Assembly (NCBI GenBank): GCA_030692905.1 | Contig: JAUYBT010000253.1 | Span: 1-13,763 of the forward strand | Source of the DNA: Bacteroidales bacterium | GTDB taxonomy: Bacteria; Bacteroidota; Bacteroidia; Bacteroidales; VadinHA17 | Length of the DNA: 13,763 nucleotides | Direction: 5' to 3' | Shown here: positions 7,187 to 13,763 of the stretch, piece by piece | Numbering within the stretch: the first letter of the stretch is position 1 | Layout: the number at the start of each line of letters is the position of its first letter | Translations under genes and position numbers: made by a program | Notes under the pieces: generated by a model | What the model was told of the DNA's origin: nothing | The model's database searches: none | What the model saw: only the letters and a program-made list of their open reading frames with translations

Positions 7187-7273
7187 TTATTCATAAAACC
7201 AGAAGCGTGGATCGAGTTCGTCTCTTTCATAGCTTTTAGTTTTAGATGTTGTCAGGCTCTGGCTATCATTATC
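7187..7273 (-). pseudogene. Coding-like 28-codon tail in frame after the SEC-C stop
   Basis: Directly after the TAA that ends the SEC-C protein, the same frame stays open for 28 codons, giving DNDSQSLTTSKTKS then YERDELDPRFWFYE and a TAA at 7187-7189. The charged and aromatic ending looks like the C-terminus of a real protein rather than random spacer. There is no start codon inside it. It could be the 3' scar of a gene that once preceded mod, or an extension reached by stop-codon readthrough. The scar is the simpler explanation. I cannot name the family. Confidence 0.35.
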
Positions 7274-7582
7274 TTATTTCATTAAGCAGCATTTTTTATA
7301 TTTCTTTCCACTACCACAAGGACAAGGATCGTTTCGTCCAATTATTGGCTCAGTATTTTCTACTGGTATATTGCCAATTTGTTTCATTTTTGGCTTCTTC
7401 CCACCAAACGATTTTGGATTTAGCATGTATTCCAATTCTGAAATGTTCTCCGGGTGGTCAGGTTCTATTCCGCAGATGAACTTCCAATTGTTTTTCTCAC
7501 AAATTCCTACTATCTCCTCCATTCGATTTTCATTATTCACCAGTATTTTGATTGGATTGTCCGATGTTCCTAATTTTCCCAT
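7274..7582 (-). CDS. SEC-C zinc-motif protein, PBPRA1643 family
   Basis: A 102-residue cytoplasmic protein. The N-terminal part, MGKLGTSDNPIKI followed by EEIVGICEKNNWKFICGIEPD, matches the small PBPRA1643-type SWIM/SEC-C proteins (about 110 residues) known from many bacteria. The C-terminus is a complete SEC-C motif, GRNDPCPCGSGKKYKKCC, with zinc ligands C87, C89, C98 and C99; this motif resembles the end of SecA. The function of the family is not established. The start at 7580-7582 is supported by family length and by an AAGGAG eight bases upstream. It lies on the same strand as the R-M operon, 115 bp before mod, and might share its transcript, but there is no evidence that it is part of the system. 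Confidence 0.9.
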   Translation of the reverse strand: MGKLGTSDNPIKILVNNENRMEEIVGICEKNNWKFICGIEPDHPENISELEYMLNPKSFGGKKPKMKQIGNIPVENTEPIIGRNDPCPCGSGKKYKKCCLMK

Positions 7583-7590
7583 TAGTATTG

Positions 7591-7596
7591 CTCCTT
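7591..7596 (-). promoter_or_regulatory. Shine-Dalgarno-like site of the SEC-C gene
   Basis: AAGGAG on the minus strand, 8 nt before the ATG. Such sites are uncommon in Bacteroidota, which mostly lack Shine-Dalgarno dependence, so it may be chance, but the spacing is ideal and it supports the chosen start. Confidence 0.45.
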
Positions 7597-8001
7597 TTTA
7601 TTTTATACTAATTCCAACTTGATTGGTTTAACTTCCTGATTCTATTGTGTCTTTTCTTTTATGCTGCTTATTTTTAGCTTATGCCCACGAACTCAAAAAT
7701 CGCAACCGGGTGCTGTTATTTGCCCCTTAGATGATACCTGTACAAGATATAAACATCCTGATAAGTAAGCGACATTTGTCCTGGTTAAAATCTTAAAGTT
7801 ACAGAATCGTTGTCATATAGTAGTCCCGGGTTGGCAAAAAAGCATACCGAAGTGTCGGGACAAGTTGTGTTTGACATTTAACTATACCGACCGTAATGAT
7901 AGTTATTGAGATATTAAAATTTTCTAAAACATGTCCTGTAATGAGTTATTCTTATAAATTTGAACAAAATAATCATTACAAACCGGCCATTAATAATTTA
8001 A
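7597..8001. other. Divergent intergenic region without genes
   Basis: About 400 bp between the SEC-C gene (minus) and the DUF5916 gene (plus), so it should hold both promoters. No ORF or RNA gene was recognised. Two weak inverted repeats are present: GTCCCG (7823-7828) with CGGGAC (7856-7861), and TAACTAT (7879-7885) with ATAGTTA (7899-7905). The second follows a TTTGACA at 7870-7876 and could be an operator, but this is speculative. Confidence 0.5.
7955..7962 (+). promoter_or_regulatory. Candidate Bacteroidota -7 box for the DUF5916 gene
   Basis: TAAATTTG fits the TAnnTTTG consensus exactly and lies 39 bp before the ATG at 8002. No clear TTTG -33 element is found at the expected distance, so this rests on one box only. 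Confidence 0.45.
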
Positions 8002-10668
8002 ATGAAACGATCTATAAAATTTGCTCTGCTCCTGTTTGTTTTTTCCTTATTCAACACAAATCCATTATTCTCCTCCATTTCAGCGCAGTCTGCCGGTTCT
8101 CAGCAAGATACTCTGCCAAAGCAAAGCGCAATCAAACAACCGGTCTATACAACTTCCCGTCTTTTGTCTGCTAAACCGGTAATAGACGGGAAGCTCGATG
8201 ATGAATGCTGGAAGTCAGGTAAATGGACAGGCGATTACACACAGTTTATTCCAAAAGAAGAGGCTAAACCCACATATCCGACCGAGTTGAATATACAGTA
8301 TGATGACAAGAACCTTTACATAGCCTTTCGTGCGTTCGACGGGGAACCTGACAAAATTCTGCGGTTGGCTGGGGTCCGTGATGAAATTGTTGGTGATATG
8401 GTTGGTATAACCCTTGACAGTTACCGCGATTACCGCACAGGATTTGAGTTTACAATGACCGCATGGGGTCAGAAAGTTGATCTGGTTTTATTCAACCCCA
8501 TGAACTGGGATTTCAACTGGAATGCTGTATGGAAAGGGAAAGTCGGAACGGAAGATTCAGCCTGGGTAGCCGAACTTGAGGTTCCTTTGAGTCAGTTGCG
8601 CTACAGCAGCGAAGATGCACAGGTTTGGGGAATGCATACCTGGCGGTGGATATCGCGGCTTCAGGAAGAAAGTAACTGGGAGAAACAAAGTAAGACCGGC
8701 CCGGGGATGATCTATAATTTCGGAGAGTTACGGGGTATTAAAGGATTAAAAAAATCACGACGGCTCGAAATTATGCCTTTTGCCCTCGGAGATCTCAGAA
8801 CAATGAAAAAAGAACCGGGGAATCCGTTTACCGATAAAGGAAGAGCCTGGGGAGGGAATATAGGACTTGACGCCAAGATCGGTATTTCAAGCAACTTCAC
8901 TGTTGATCTGACTGTTAATCCTGATTTCGGACAGGTAGAATCCGATCCTTCTGTTATGAATTTATCGGCATTTGAAACCTTTTATAAGGAGAAACGGCCT
9001 TTCTTCCTTGAGGGGTTAACTATTTTCGATTATAAATTTGACAACCAGAACCTGTTTTATTCAAGACGGATCGGACATTCTCCATCCCTGACTGTAAATC
9101 CGAATGATAATCTGTTTGTAAATTCACCTGATAAAACTACTATTCTCAGCGCAATCAAATTCAGCGGAACAACTTCAAAAGGGTTGTCAGTCGGGCTGAT
9201 ACAAAGTGTGACAGCAAATCAATATGCAAGGCTCAGTGATCCTGTGGGCAACAGGAGCAGCAGGAAAGTTGAACCGCTTACCAACTATATGGTTGCACGT
9301 ATCCAGAAAGGATACAATGCCGGTACAACAGTGGTCGGGGGAATCCTGACATCTGCAAATCGTTTCATTAAAGATAAAAACCTGGAGTTCCTCAGCAGCG
9401 ATGCATACACAGGCGGTCTCGATCTTTTACATCACTGGAAAGATAAGGAGTTTTTTATTGATGCCAGGCTAATAGGCAGTTATGTGATTGGCAGTAAGGA
9501 GGCAATTACTGAGTTGCAACAATCATCTGCCCGTTATTACCAGAGACCAGGGGCAGACTATCTCGGATTTGATACCACAAATACGGATTTAAGCGGTTTT
9601 GGAGGTAAGTTCAGGATCGGAAAAGGTTCCAAAGGATTCTGGCGGTATTCAACAGGGGGCACATGGCTTTCTCCCGGTCTCGAACTAAATGACATGGGTT
9701 ATATGAATACTGCTGATGAAATCAATCAGGAAAATGAAATATCATACTTTGTTAACCAGCCGGTCTCGATATTTCGTACATATAATATAAGTCTGGAACA
9801 GTTCAATACCTGGAACTTTAGTGGTGCCTACCTTGGATCAGGTGGCCATCTTTCATTTACTTCAGAATTCAAAAACCAATGGAGTTTCAGCACAAATCTC
9901 ATATATCATTCGAAAGCTCGTGACATCAAGATATTGCGCGGTGGATATGACATGATAATGCCATACAACATTTTATCGTTTGGCAGTCTGAGAACTGATC
10001 AGTCAAAAAAAATCACAGCCGGAATCGAATACAGTTATGAATATACCGGTAATAATTCTGCAAAAAGTTTCCAGATTGAACCTGGCATTACCTATCGTCC
10101 AATTAATAACCTGAAAATCGGACTGACTGCAAACTATGTGGATAACTATGACAAGCTTCAATATGTAACCACAAGGTATTTTACACATGGTAACAGCTAT
10201 ATCCTTGGTACAATCGATCAGAAAACACTCGGGCTGACATTCAGGGTGGATCTGAACCTGACTCCCGAGTTTTCAGTTCAATATTATGGGAGTCCTTATG
10301 TCTCACATGGCAGTTATTCAGAGTTTAAGCATGTTACAAATCCTGAGGCAAAAGTTTATGAAGACCGGTTTGCTCTTTATAACAATGTGATCCTGTCAGA
10401 CGGGAAGTATTTACTTGATGAAAATTATGATTTCGCTCCGGATTATTCAATTGGCAATCCCGATTTCAACTTTCATGAGTTCCGCTCTAACTTTGTTGCC
10501 AAATGGGAATACCGCCTGGGATCTTTCATCTATCTCGTCTGGTCAAGCGAACGGACCGGAAGAACCGGTTCCTCTGAAGCTTCCATCGGGGATTCTTACA
10601 AACAGCTCCGCAGTGTCTTCCCGAATAATATTTTTCTTATTAAATTGAATTATTGGTTCTCGTTGTAA
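8002..10668 (+). CDS. DUF5916 outer-membrane protein with CBM9-like N-terminal domain
   Basis: An 888-residue exported protein. Residues 1 to about 29 are a signal peptide (MKRSIKFALLLFVFSLF, cleavage near AQS). Residues about 50-230 form a CBM9/DOMON-like beta-sandwich, with PVIDGKLDDECWKSG at 59-73 and NIQYDDKNLYIAFRAFD at 97-113. The DUF5916 part follows, with its characteristic TVNPDFGQVESDPSVMN at 304-320 and FYKEKRPFFLEG at 327-338. The rest alternates polar and aromatic strands and ends in KLNYWFSL, as expected for an outer-membrane beta-barrel. Length is typical. Its substrate is unknown; the CBM9-like domain hints at carbohydrate binding, which is family inference. It is first in a plus-strand run with the acetyltransferase 41 bp downstream. 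Confidence 0.92.
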   Translation: MKRSIKFALLLFVFSLFNTNPLFSSISAQSAGSQQDTLPKQSAIKQPVYTTSRLLSAKPVIDGKLDDECWKSGKWTGDYTQFIPKEEAKPTYPTELNIQYDDKNLYIAFRAFDGEPDKILRLAGVRDEIVGDMVGITLDSYRDYRTGFEFTMTAWGQKVDLVLFNPMNWDFNWNAVWKGKVGTEDSAWVAELEVPLSQLRYSSEDAQVWGMHTWRWISRLQEESNWEKQSKTGPGMIYNFGELRGIKGLKKSRRLEIMPFALGDLRTMKKEPGNPFTDKGRAWGGNIGLDAKIGISSNFTVDLTVNPDFGQVESDPSVMNLSAFETFYKEKRPFFLEGLTIFDYKFDNQNLFYSRRIGHSPSLTVNPNDNLFVNSPDKTTILSAIKFSGTTSKGLSVGLIQSVTANQYARLSDPVGNRSSRKVEPLTNYMVARIQKGYNAGTTVVGGILTSANRFIKDKNLEFLSSDAYTGGLDLLHHWKDKEFFIDARLIGSYVIGSKEAITELQQSSARYYQRPGADYLGFDTTNTDLSGFGGKFRIGKGSKGFWRYSTGGTWLSPGLELNDMGYMNTADEINQENEISYFVNQPVSIFRTYNISLEQFNTWNFSGAYLGSGGHLSFTSEFKNQWSFSTNLIYHSKARDIKILRGGYDMIMPYNILSFGSLRTDQSKKITAGIEYSYEYTGNNSAKSFQIEPGITYRPINNLKIGLTANYVDNYDKLQYVTTRYFTHGNSYILGTIDQKTLGLTFRVDLNLTPEFSVQYYGSPYVSHGSYSEFKHVTNPEAKVYEDRFALYNNVILSDGKYLLDENYDFAPDYSIGNPDFNFHEFRSNFVAKWEYRLGSFIYLVWSSERTGRTGSSEASIGDSYKQLRSVFPNNIFLIKLNYWFSL

Positions 10669-10682
10669 TTCAATAATTTTTT
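10648..10682 (+). terminator. Weak AT-rich hairpin at the end of the DUF5916 gene
   Basis: AATTATTG (10648-10655) can pair with CAATAATT (10671-10678) across a 15-nt loop, followed by T residues. The stem is all A/T apart from one pair and overlaps the last codons, so termination would be inefficient at best. Confidence 0.25.
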
Positions 10683-10709
10683 AATAAACGTGAACCAAAG
10701 AACGGCATC

Positions 10710-11213
10710 ATGATTAATTCGAATATTACTTTCAGACATATTGAAAAAAAAGACAATAAGGAAATTGCAGATCTTATCCGTACAGTCTTCAGAGAGTTTA
10801 AAATAAACCGGCCGGGAACTGTATACTTCGACCCGACTACAGATGACCTTTATACATTGTTTCAGAAACATGGTTCCATCTACTGGATTGCAGTAGAGGA
10901 CGGCAAAATAATCGGCGGGTGCGGTATTTATGCAACTCCCGGCTTGCCAGAGGGCTGCTCTGAACTTGTAAAGCTTTATCTGTCTTCTGCTCATAGAGGC
11001 AAAGGTATAGGCAGACATCTTCTCGAAAAAAGTATTGAGTCAGCAAAAAAATCGGGATATAGTCAACTGTATTTAGAGTCTCTGCCGGAACTTGACAAAG
11101 CCATAGGTCTGTATGAAAAAGCAGGATTTAAATTTATTTCCGGACCATTAGGTAATTCAGGTCATTTCGGTTGTAATATCTGGATGCTCTTAAACTTGCA
11201 CAATATCAGATAG
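10710..11213 (+). CDS. GNAT-family N-acetyltransferase
   Basis: A 167-residue soluble enzyme expected to transfer an acetyl group from acetyl-CoA to an amine; the substrate is not evident. The fold elements are in order: beta-strands around YWIAVEDGKIIGGCGIY at 58-74, motif A ELVKLYLSSAHRGKGIGRHL at 85-104 with the acetyl-CoA pyrophosphate loop RGKGIG at 96-101, and motif B around LYEKAGFKF. Length is normal for a single-domain GNAT. The ATG lies 41 bp after the DUF5916 stop, so it may be read from the same transcript. A 119-bp gap separates it from the next gene. Confidence 0.93.
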   Translation: MINSNITFRHIEKKDNKEIADLIRTVFREFKINRPGTVYFDPTTDDLYTLFQKHGSIYWIAVEDGKIIGGCGIYATPGLPEGCSELVKLYLSSAHRGKGIGRHLLEKSIESAKKSGYSQLYLESLPELDKAIGLYEKAGFKFISGPLGNSGHFGCNIWMLLNLHNIR

Positions 11214-11261
11214 TACTGGTAAACCATGATATGGAGAAATCTCCCATTTCAGAAAAATCTG

Positions 11262-11291
11262 TTGATCCTTGAAATATTTTTAATACTTTAA
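11262..11291 (+). promoter_or_regulatory. Weak candidate promoter of the adaptor gene
   Basis: A TTG at 11262-11264 is followed after 19 bp by TACTTTAA (11284-11291), which matches TAnnTTTG at six of eight positions. Spacing suits a Bacteroidota -33/-7 pair, but both boxes are imperfect. Confidence 0.25.
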
Positions 11292-11332
11292 CGGTCTAAT
11301 GGTTTAGGGATTGATCGATAAAAAAATAGAAA

Positions 11333-12694
11333 ATGAAAAAAATATTAATTATTACTGGTATTGTTTTGGCAATCGGAGCTTTGATTGCCTTCAACAAAAT
11401 AACCTCAAAGAATAAGGTTCCTAATACTTTTACAGAGGTTAAGAATGGAATTTTTGAAATAACTGTAACAAATACCGGTGAATTAATTGCCGAAAAATCA
11501 CTTGATATCAAAGGTCCTGAAATCGGACAAACTGACAATCGCAATCAGGGCGGCGGCGGTGGTGGAAATCAGAACAGAGGAGGCGGTGGCGGTGGTGGTG
11601 GAAATCAGGGCAGAAGTGGCGGTGGTAGCGACATGCATGCAGCAGATCTTAAGATACAGGACATTGTGCCCGAAGGCACAATCGTTAAGGAAGGTGATTT
11701 TATTGCACAACTTGACAGATCAGCTTATGCCAACACACTTAAGGATGAGCGGGATAATCTAACAACATTGCAGACAAATCTGGAAATGAAAATACTTGAC
11801 ACTGCTGTGGTACTCACTAACCTAAGGGATGATATAAAAAATCAAAGATATGTTGTGGAAGAGGCTGTTATTACCCTGGCACAATCAAAATTCGAACCTC
11901 CTGCAACAATACGTCAGGCTGAGATAACTCTGGATAAAGCAAAGCGTGCTCTCGAACAGAAAAAAAAGGGTTATGAGCTGAGAGTAGCACAAACCCTTTC
12001 AGAAATTAGACGCGAGAAAATGCGCCTTTCCAGAGGAACCCGGTTGGTTACTGATCTGGAGGATTTTTTAGCAAAGTTTACTATAACAGCACCTTCATCT
12101 GGTATGGTTATCTATAAAAAAGAGAGAAATGGAAATAAAAGAAAAGCCGGGTCAACAGTTAATCCTTTTGATCGGATTATTGCTACCCTCCCTGATCTCT
12201 CATCAATGATTTCCAGGACCTATGTTAACGAAATCGATATAAGCAAGGTAAAGCTCGGTCAACAAGTTAACATAAATGTAGATGCTTTACCAAAAAAAGC
12301 TTTTACCGGTAGTGTGATCAGTATCGCAAATATCGGAGAAGTGTTGCCAAATTCCGATGCAAAAATGTTTGAAGTACAAATTAAAGTAAATGACACTGAT
12401 CCTGAACTCAGACCATCAATGACAACCGGGAATAAGATTATTATTAAAACCTTTAATGATGCCGTTTATATCCTAACGGAATGTGTACAGGCCGGATCTG
12501 ACAGTATTCCGTTTGTATATGAAAAAAACAGAACCAAACAGATTGTTTTGCTTGGTGAATCGAACGAAAAACATGTAATAGTTGAGCAGGGACTTGAACC
12601 CGGTACTACTATTTACCTTATACCACCGGTAGAAACTGAAAAATTCAAGTTGGTTGGAGAAAACCTTATTGCTAAAATAAAGGAGCATAAATAG
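11333..12694 (+). CDS. HlyD/MacA-type periplasmic adaptor with glycine-rich insertion
   Basis: A 453-residue membrane-fusion (periplasmic adaptor) protein that would link an inner-membrane transporter to an outer-membrane channel. One N-terminal membrane anchor (ILIITGIVLAIGALIAF, 4-20) is followed by the first lipoyl half with VPEGTIVKEGDFIAQLD at 112-128. A long coiled-coil hairpin runs from about 132 to 245, and the second lipoyl half has FTITAPSSGMVIYKKE at 249-264. The beta-barrel (YVNEIDISKVKLGQQV, from 297) and the membrane-proximal end complete the protein. Residues 68-99 are an unusual Gly/Asn/Arg-rich insertion just before the first lipoyl half. The family normally has an ABC or RND partner and an outer-membrane factor beside it; none follows, since the next gene is convergent and starts its 3' end 18 bp away. 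Confidence 0.9.
   Translation: MKKILIITGIVLAIGALIAFNKITSKNKVPNTFTEVKNGIFEITVTNTGELIAEKSLDIKGPEIGQTDNRNQGGGGGGNQNRGGGGGGGGNQGRSGGGSDMHAADLKIQDIVPEGTIVKEGDFIAQLDRSAYANTLKDERDNLTTLQTNLEMKILDTAVVLTNLRDDIKNQRYVVEEAVITLAQSKFEPPATIRQAEITLDKAKRALEQKKKGYELRVAQTLSEIRREKMRLSRGTRLVTDLEDFLAKFTITAPSSGMVIYKKERNGNKRKAGSTVNPFDRIIATLPDLSSMISRTYVNEIDISKVKLGQQVNINVDALPKKAFTGSVISIANIGEVLPNSDAKMFEVQIKVNDTDPELRPSMTTGNKIIIKTFNDAVYILTECVQAGSDSIPFVYEKNRTKQIVLLGESNEKHVIVEQGLEPGTTIYLIPPVETEKFKLVGENLIAKIKEHK
11534..11629 (+). repeat. Glycine-rich low-complexity insertion in the adaptor gene
   Basis: GGC/GGT codon runs alternate with AATCAG (Asn-Gln), giving two imperfect units: a stretch of six Gly then NQNR, and a stretch of eight Gly then NQGRS. 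The GGTGGTGGAAATCAG core occurs twice. It encodes residues 68-99 and probably arose by slippage. Confidence 0.85.
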
Positions 12695-12712
12695 GTATTC
12701 GGGTTGTTGTCT

Positions 12713-13763
12713 TTATTTGAATTTATAAACATTTGCTTCCTGAACTTCCTTTAAGAACAGGCTGCGGGGTGATTTATAAAAAATCATAAAATCATCGGGG
12801 AAAGGTTGATTCGGGTTTCCCATCCTTGGACCCCTTGGTCTGTATGTGTGCCTCCATGTTAATACATAACCTACCGGGTATTTGCTTACCACCGGTAAGA
12901 GTACCGTTGACCACCAGTCCTGCATACCCCTTCTTCCGCCGGTTTCACTTAAAGCGGTTAGTTTATTTCTGGTAGTGGCCTCTCTGGTAACAAAACTTAA
13001 AGCATTGTCGAGTTCTCCGCCAAACTGCGCGCCACGGTCATACATATCAATCGAAAGCATATCAATGATATCGTCGCCCGGATATCCTCTCATATATTGT
13101 TCAAGGCTGGTTACCCTGTCGGTATTGTATGCATATAGAATATTGTGGATATTCTTCTTATTGCGTAAAAAATCAACGGTATAGCACCATAGTGAAATAT
13201 ACTCCTCGTCTGTACAGATAGTAGTGCCCCACCAGAAAAATGAACCGGAATGTTCGTGGTACGGTCTGAAGATAACGGGAATTGGTTTACCATCGTCATT
13301 TTTTAATCCGATGAAAAAAGTAGCCAGACGTTCCAGCCATGTATTAAACAGGTCATGATTCTTACCCCCGGGAAGAATAGAAGCTACCACCTCTTTTGAG
13401 CTGACATCCCAGGCTGTTCCGTACTGACGGCGGGAAAGAGTATCGGGGATTTGCATGGTAAATGGGTTATTTGGATGCCAACTGATTGTAATAACACCCC
13501 CGCGTTTGTAATGTGCTTTAATCTGCTCTGTAATCTGTGCGAAGCTTACAGAATCGAGGCTGCGTTCATTTCCCAGTTCGAGATGTCCGAGTTCAAAACC
13601 CGCAACACCCGGGTAGTCCCCGGTAAAATCTTTTGTGTCTGAACGATCTTTTTCGTACCACCATGTGCTGCCATACATCAGGTCGTCCTGATGGCCATAC
13701 ATTACTCCCTTGTTCTTAAGTTCGTATAATGACTGGAAAAGTCTGACAGTTTCTTTTGTAGCT
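12713..13763 (-). CDS. Glycoside hydrolase family 26 protein (beta-mannanase-like), 5' end outside the window
   Basis: The frame is open to the right edge. An internal Met at 13700-13702 should not be taken as the start, because the 20 codons before it (ATKETVRLFQSLYELKNKGV) continue the GH26 N-terminus, which leads into MYGHQDD. Numbering from that Met, the acid/base glutamate is E150 in FRPYHEHSGSFFWWG and the nucleophile is E253 in LTALSETGG; both match the GH26 layout. SWHPNNP at 74-80 and IDMYDRG at 218-224 are further active-site strands. The enzyme would cut beta-1,4-mannan or a related beta-glycan in the periplasm or at the surface; a signal peptide would lie outside the window. The gene ends 18 bp from the stop of the adaptor gene, with no clear terminator between them. 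Confidence 0.93.
   Translation of the reverse strand, partial: ATKETVRLFQSLYELKNKGVMYGHQDDLMYGSTWWYEKDRSDTKDFTGDYPGVAGFELGHLELGNERSLDSVSFAQITEQIKAHYKRGGVITISWHPNNPFTMQIPDTLSRRQYGTAWDVSSKEVVASILPGGKNHDLFNTWLERLATFFIGLKNDDGKPIPVIFRPYHEHSGSFFWWGTTICTDEEYISLWCYTVDFLRNKKNIHNILYAYNTDRVTSLEQYMRGYPGDDIIDMLSIDMYDRGAQFGGELDNALSFVTREATTRNKLTALSETGGRRGMQDWWSTVLLPVVSKYPVGYVLTWRHTYRPRGPRMGNPNQPFPDDFMIFYKSPRSLFLKEVQEANVYKFK

Noticed and set aside
7823..7861. Inverted repeat GTCCCG/CGGGAC as a terminator or mobile-element end
   Set aside because: Six-base stem with a 27-nt loop and no T run or target duplication; likely chance.
10650..11046. Minus-strand ORFs (122 and 69 codons) opposite the acetyltransferase
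   Set aside because: They are antisense to a clear GNAT gene and show no domain or export signal.
11232..11245. TGGAGA/TCTCCCA small palindrome after the acetyltransferase gene as a terminator
   Set aside because: Five paired bases, two-base loop and no T tract; too weak.

Overview
The window looks like a chromosomal stretch of a Bacteroidota bacterium, probably of the Bacteroidales/Marinilabiliales type. Support comes from a DUF5916 outer-membrane protein (a family largely confined to this phylum), a Bacteroidota-style -7 box before it, a GH26 mannanase-like protein, a PBPRA1643-family SEC-C protein, moderate to low GC, and general lack of Shine-Dalgarno sequences. The organism call is an inference from gene content only.

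Layout. 1-134 (minus) is the start of a secreted or lipid-anchored protein that runs off the left edge. 135-1041 has no intact gene: a pair of large palindromes (243-464), a 21-bp minisatellite (646-765), a 42-codon remnant of a holin-like membrane protein (782-910) and a strong intrinsic terminator (931-963). 1042-7582 is one minus-strand block: a SEC-C zinc-motif protein, then a tightly packed type III restriction-modification operon (mod, res), a Schlafen-type AlbA_2/GHKL-ATPase protein, and finally small overlapping ORFs that appear to be a fourth, possibly frameshifted, gene. Gaps between mod, res, the AlbA_2 gene and the small ORF are only 3-6 bp, so they are probably co-transcribed and translationally coupled. 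7583-8001 is a gene-free divergent spacer. 8002-12694 (plus) holds DUF5916 protein, a GNAT acetyltransferase and a HlyD/MacA-type membrane-fusion adaptor with a glycine-rich insertion. 12713-13763 (minus) is a GH26 protein, cut by the right edge, convergent with the adaptor gene.

How the genes may work together. Mod should methylate DNA at a short asymmetric site chosen by its central recognition region. Res should translocate and cleave unmodified DNA together with Mod. The AlbA_2 protein, locked into the same operon, is the most interesting part: it may be a regulator or a third effector of the defence locus. The plus-strand genes and the GH26 gene look like ordinary cell-envelope and polysaccharide-use genes with no visible link to the R-M operon.
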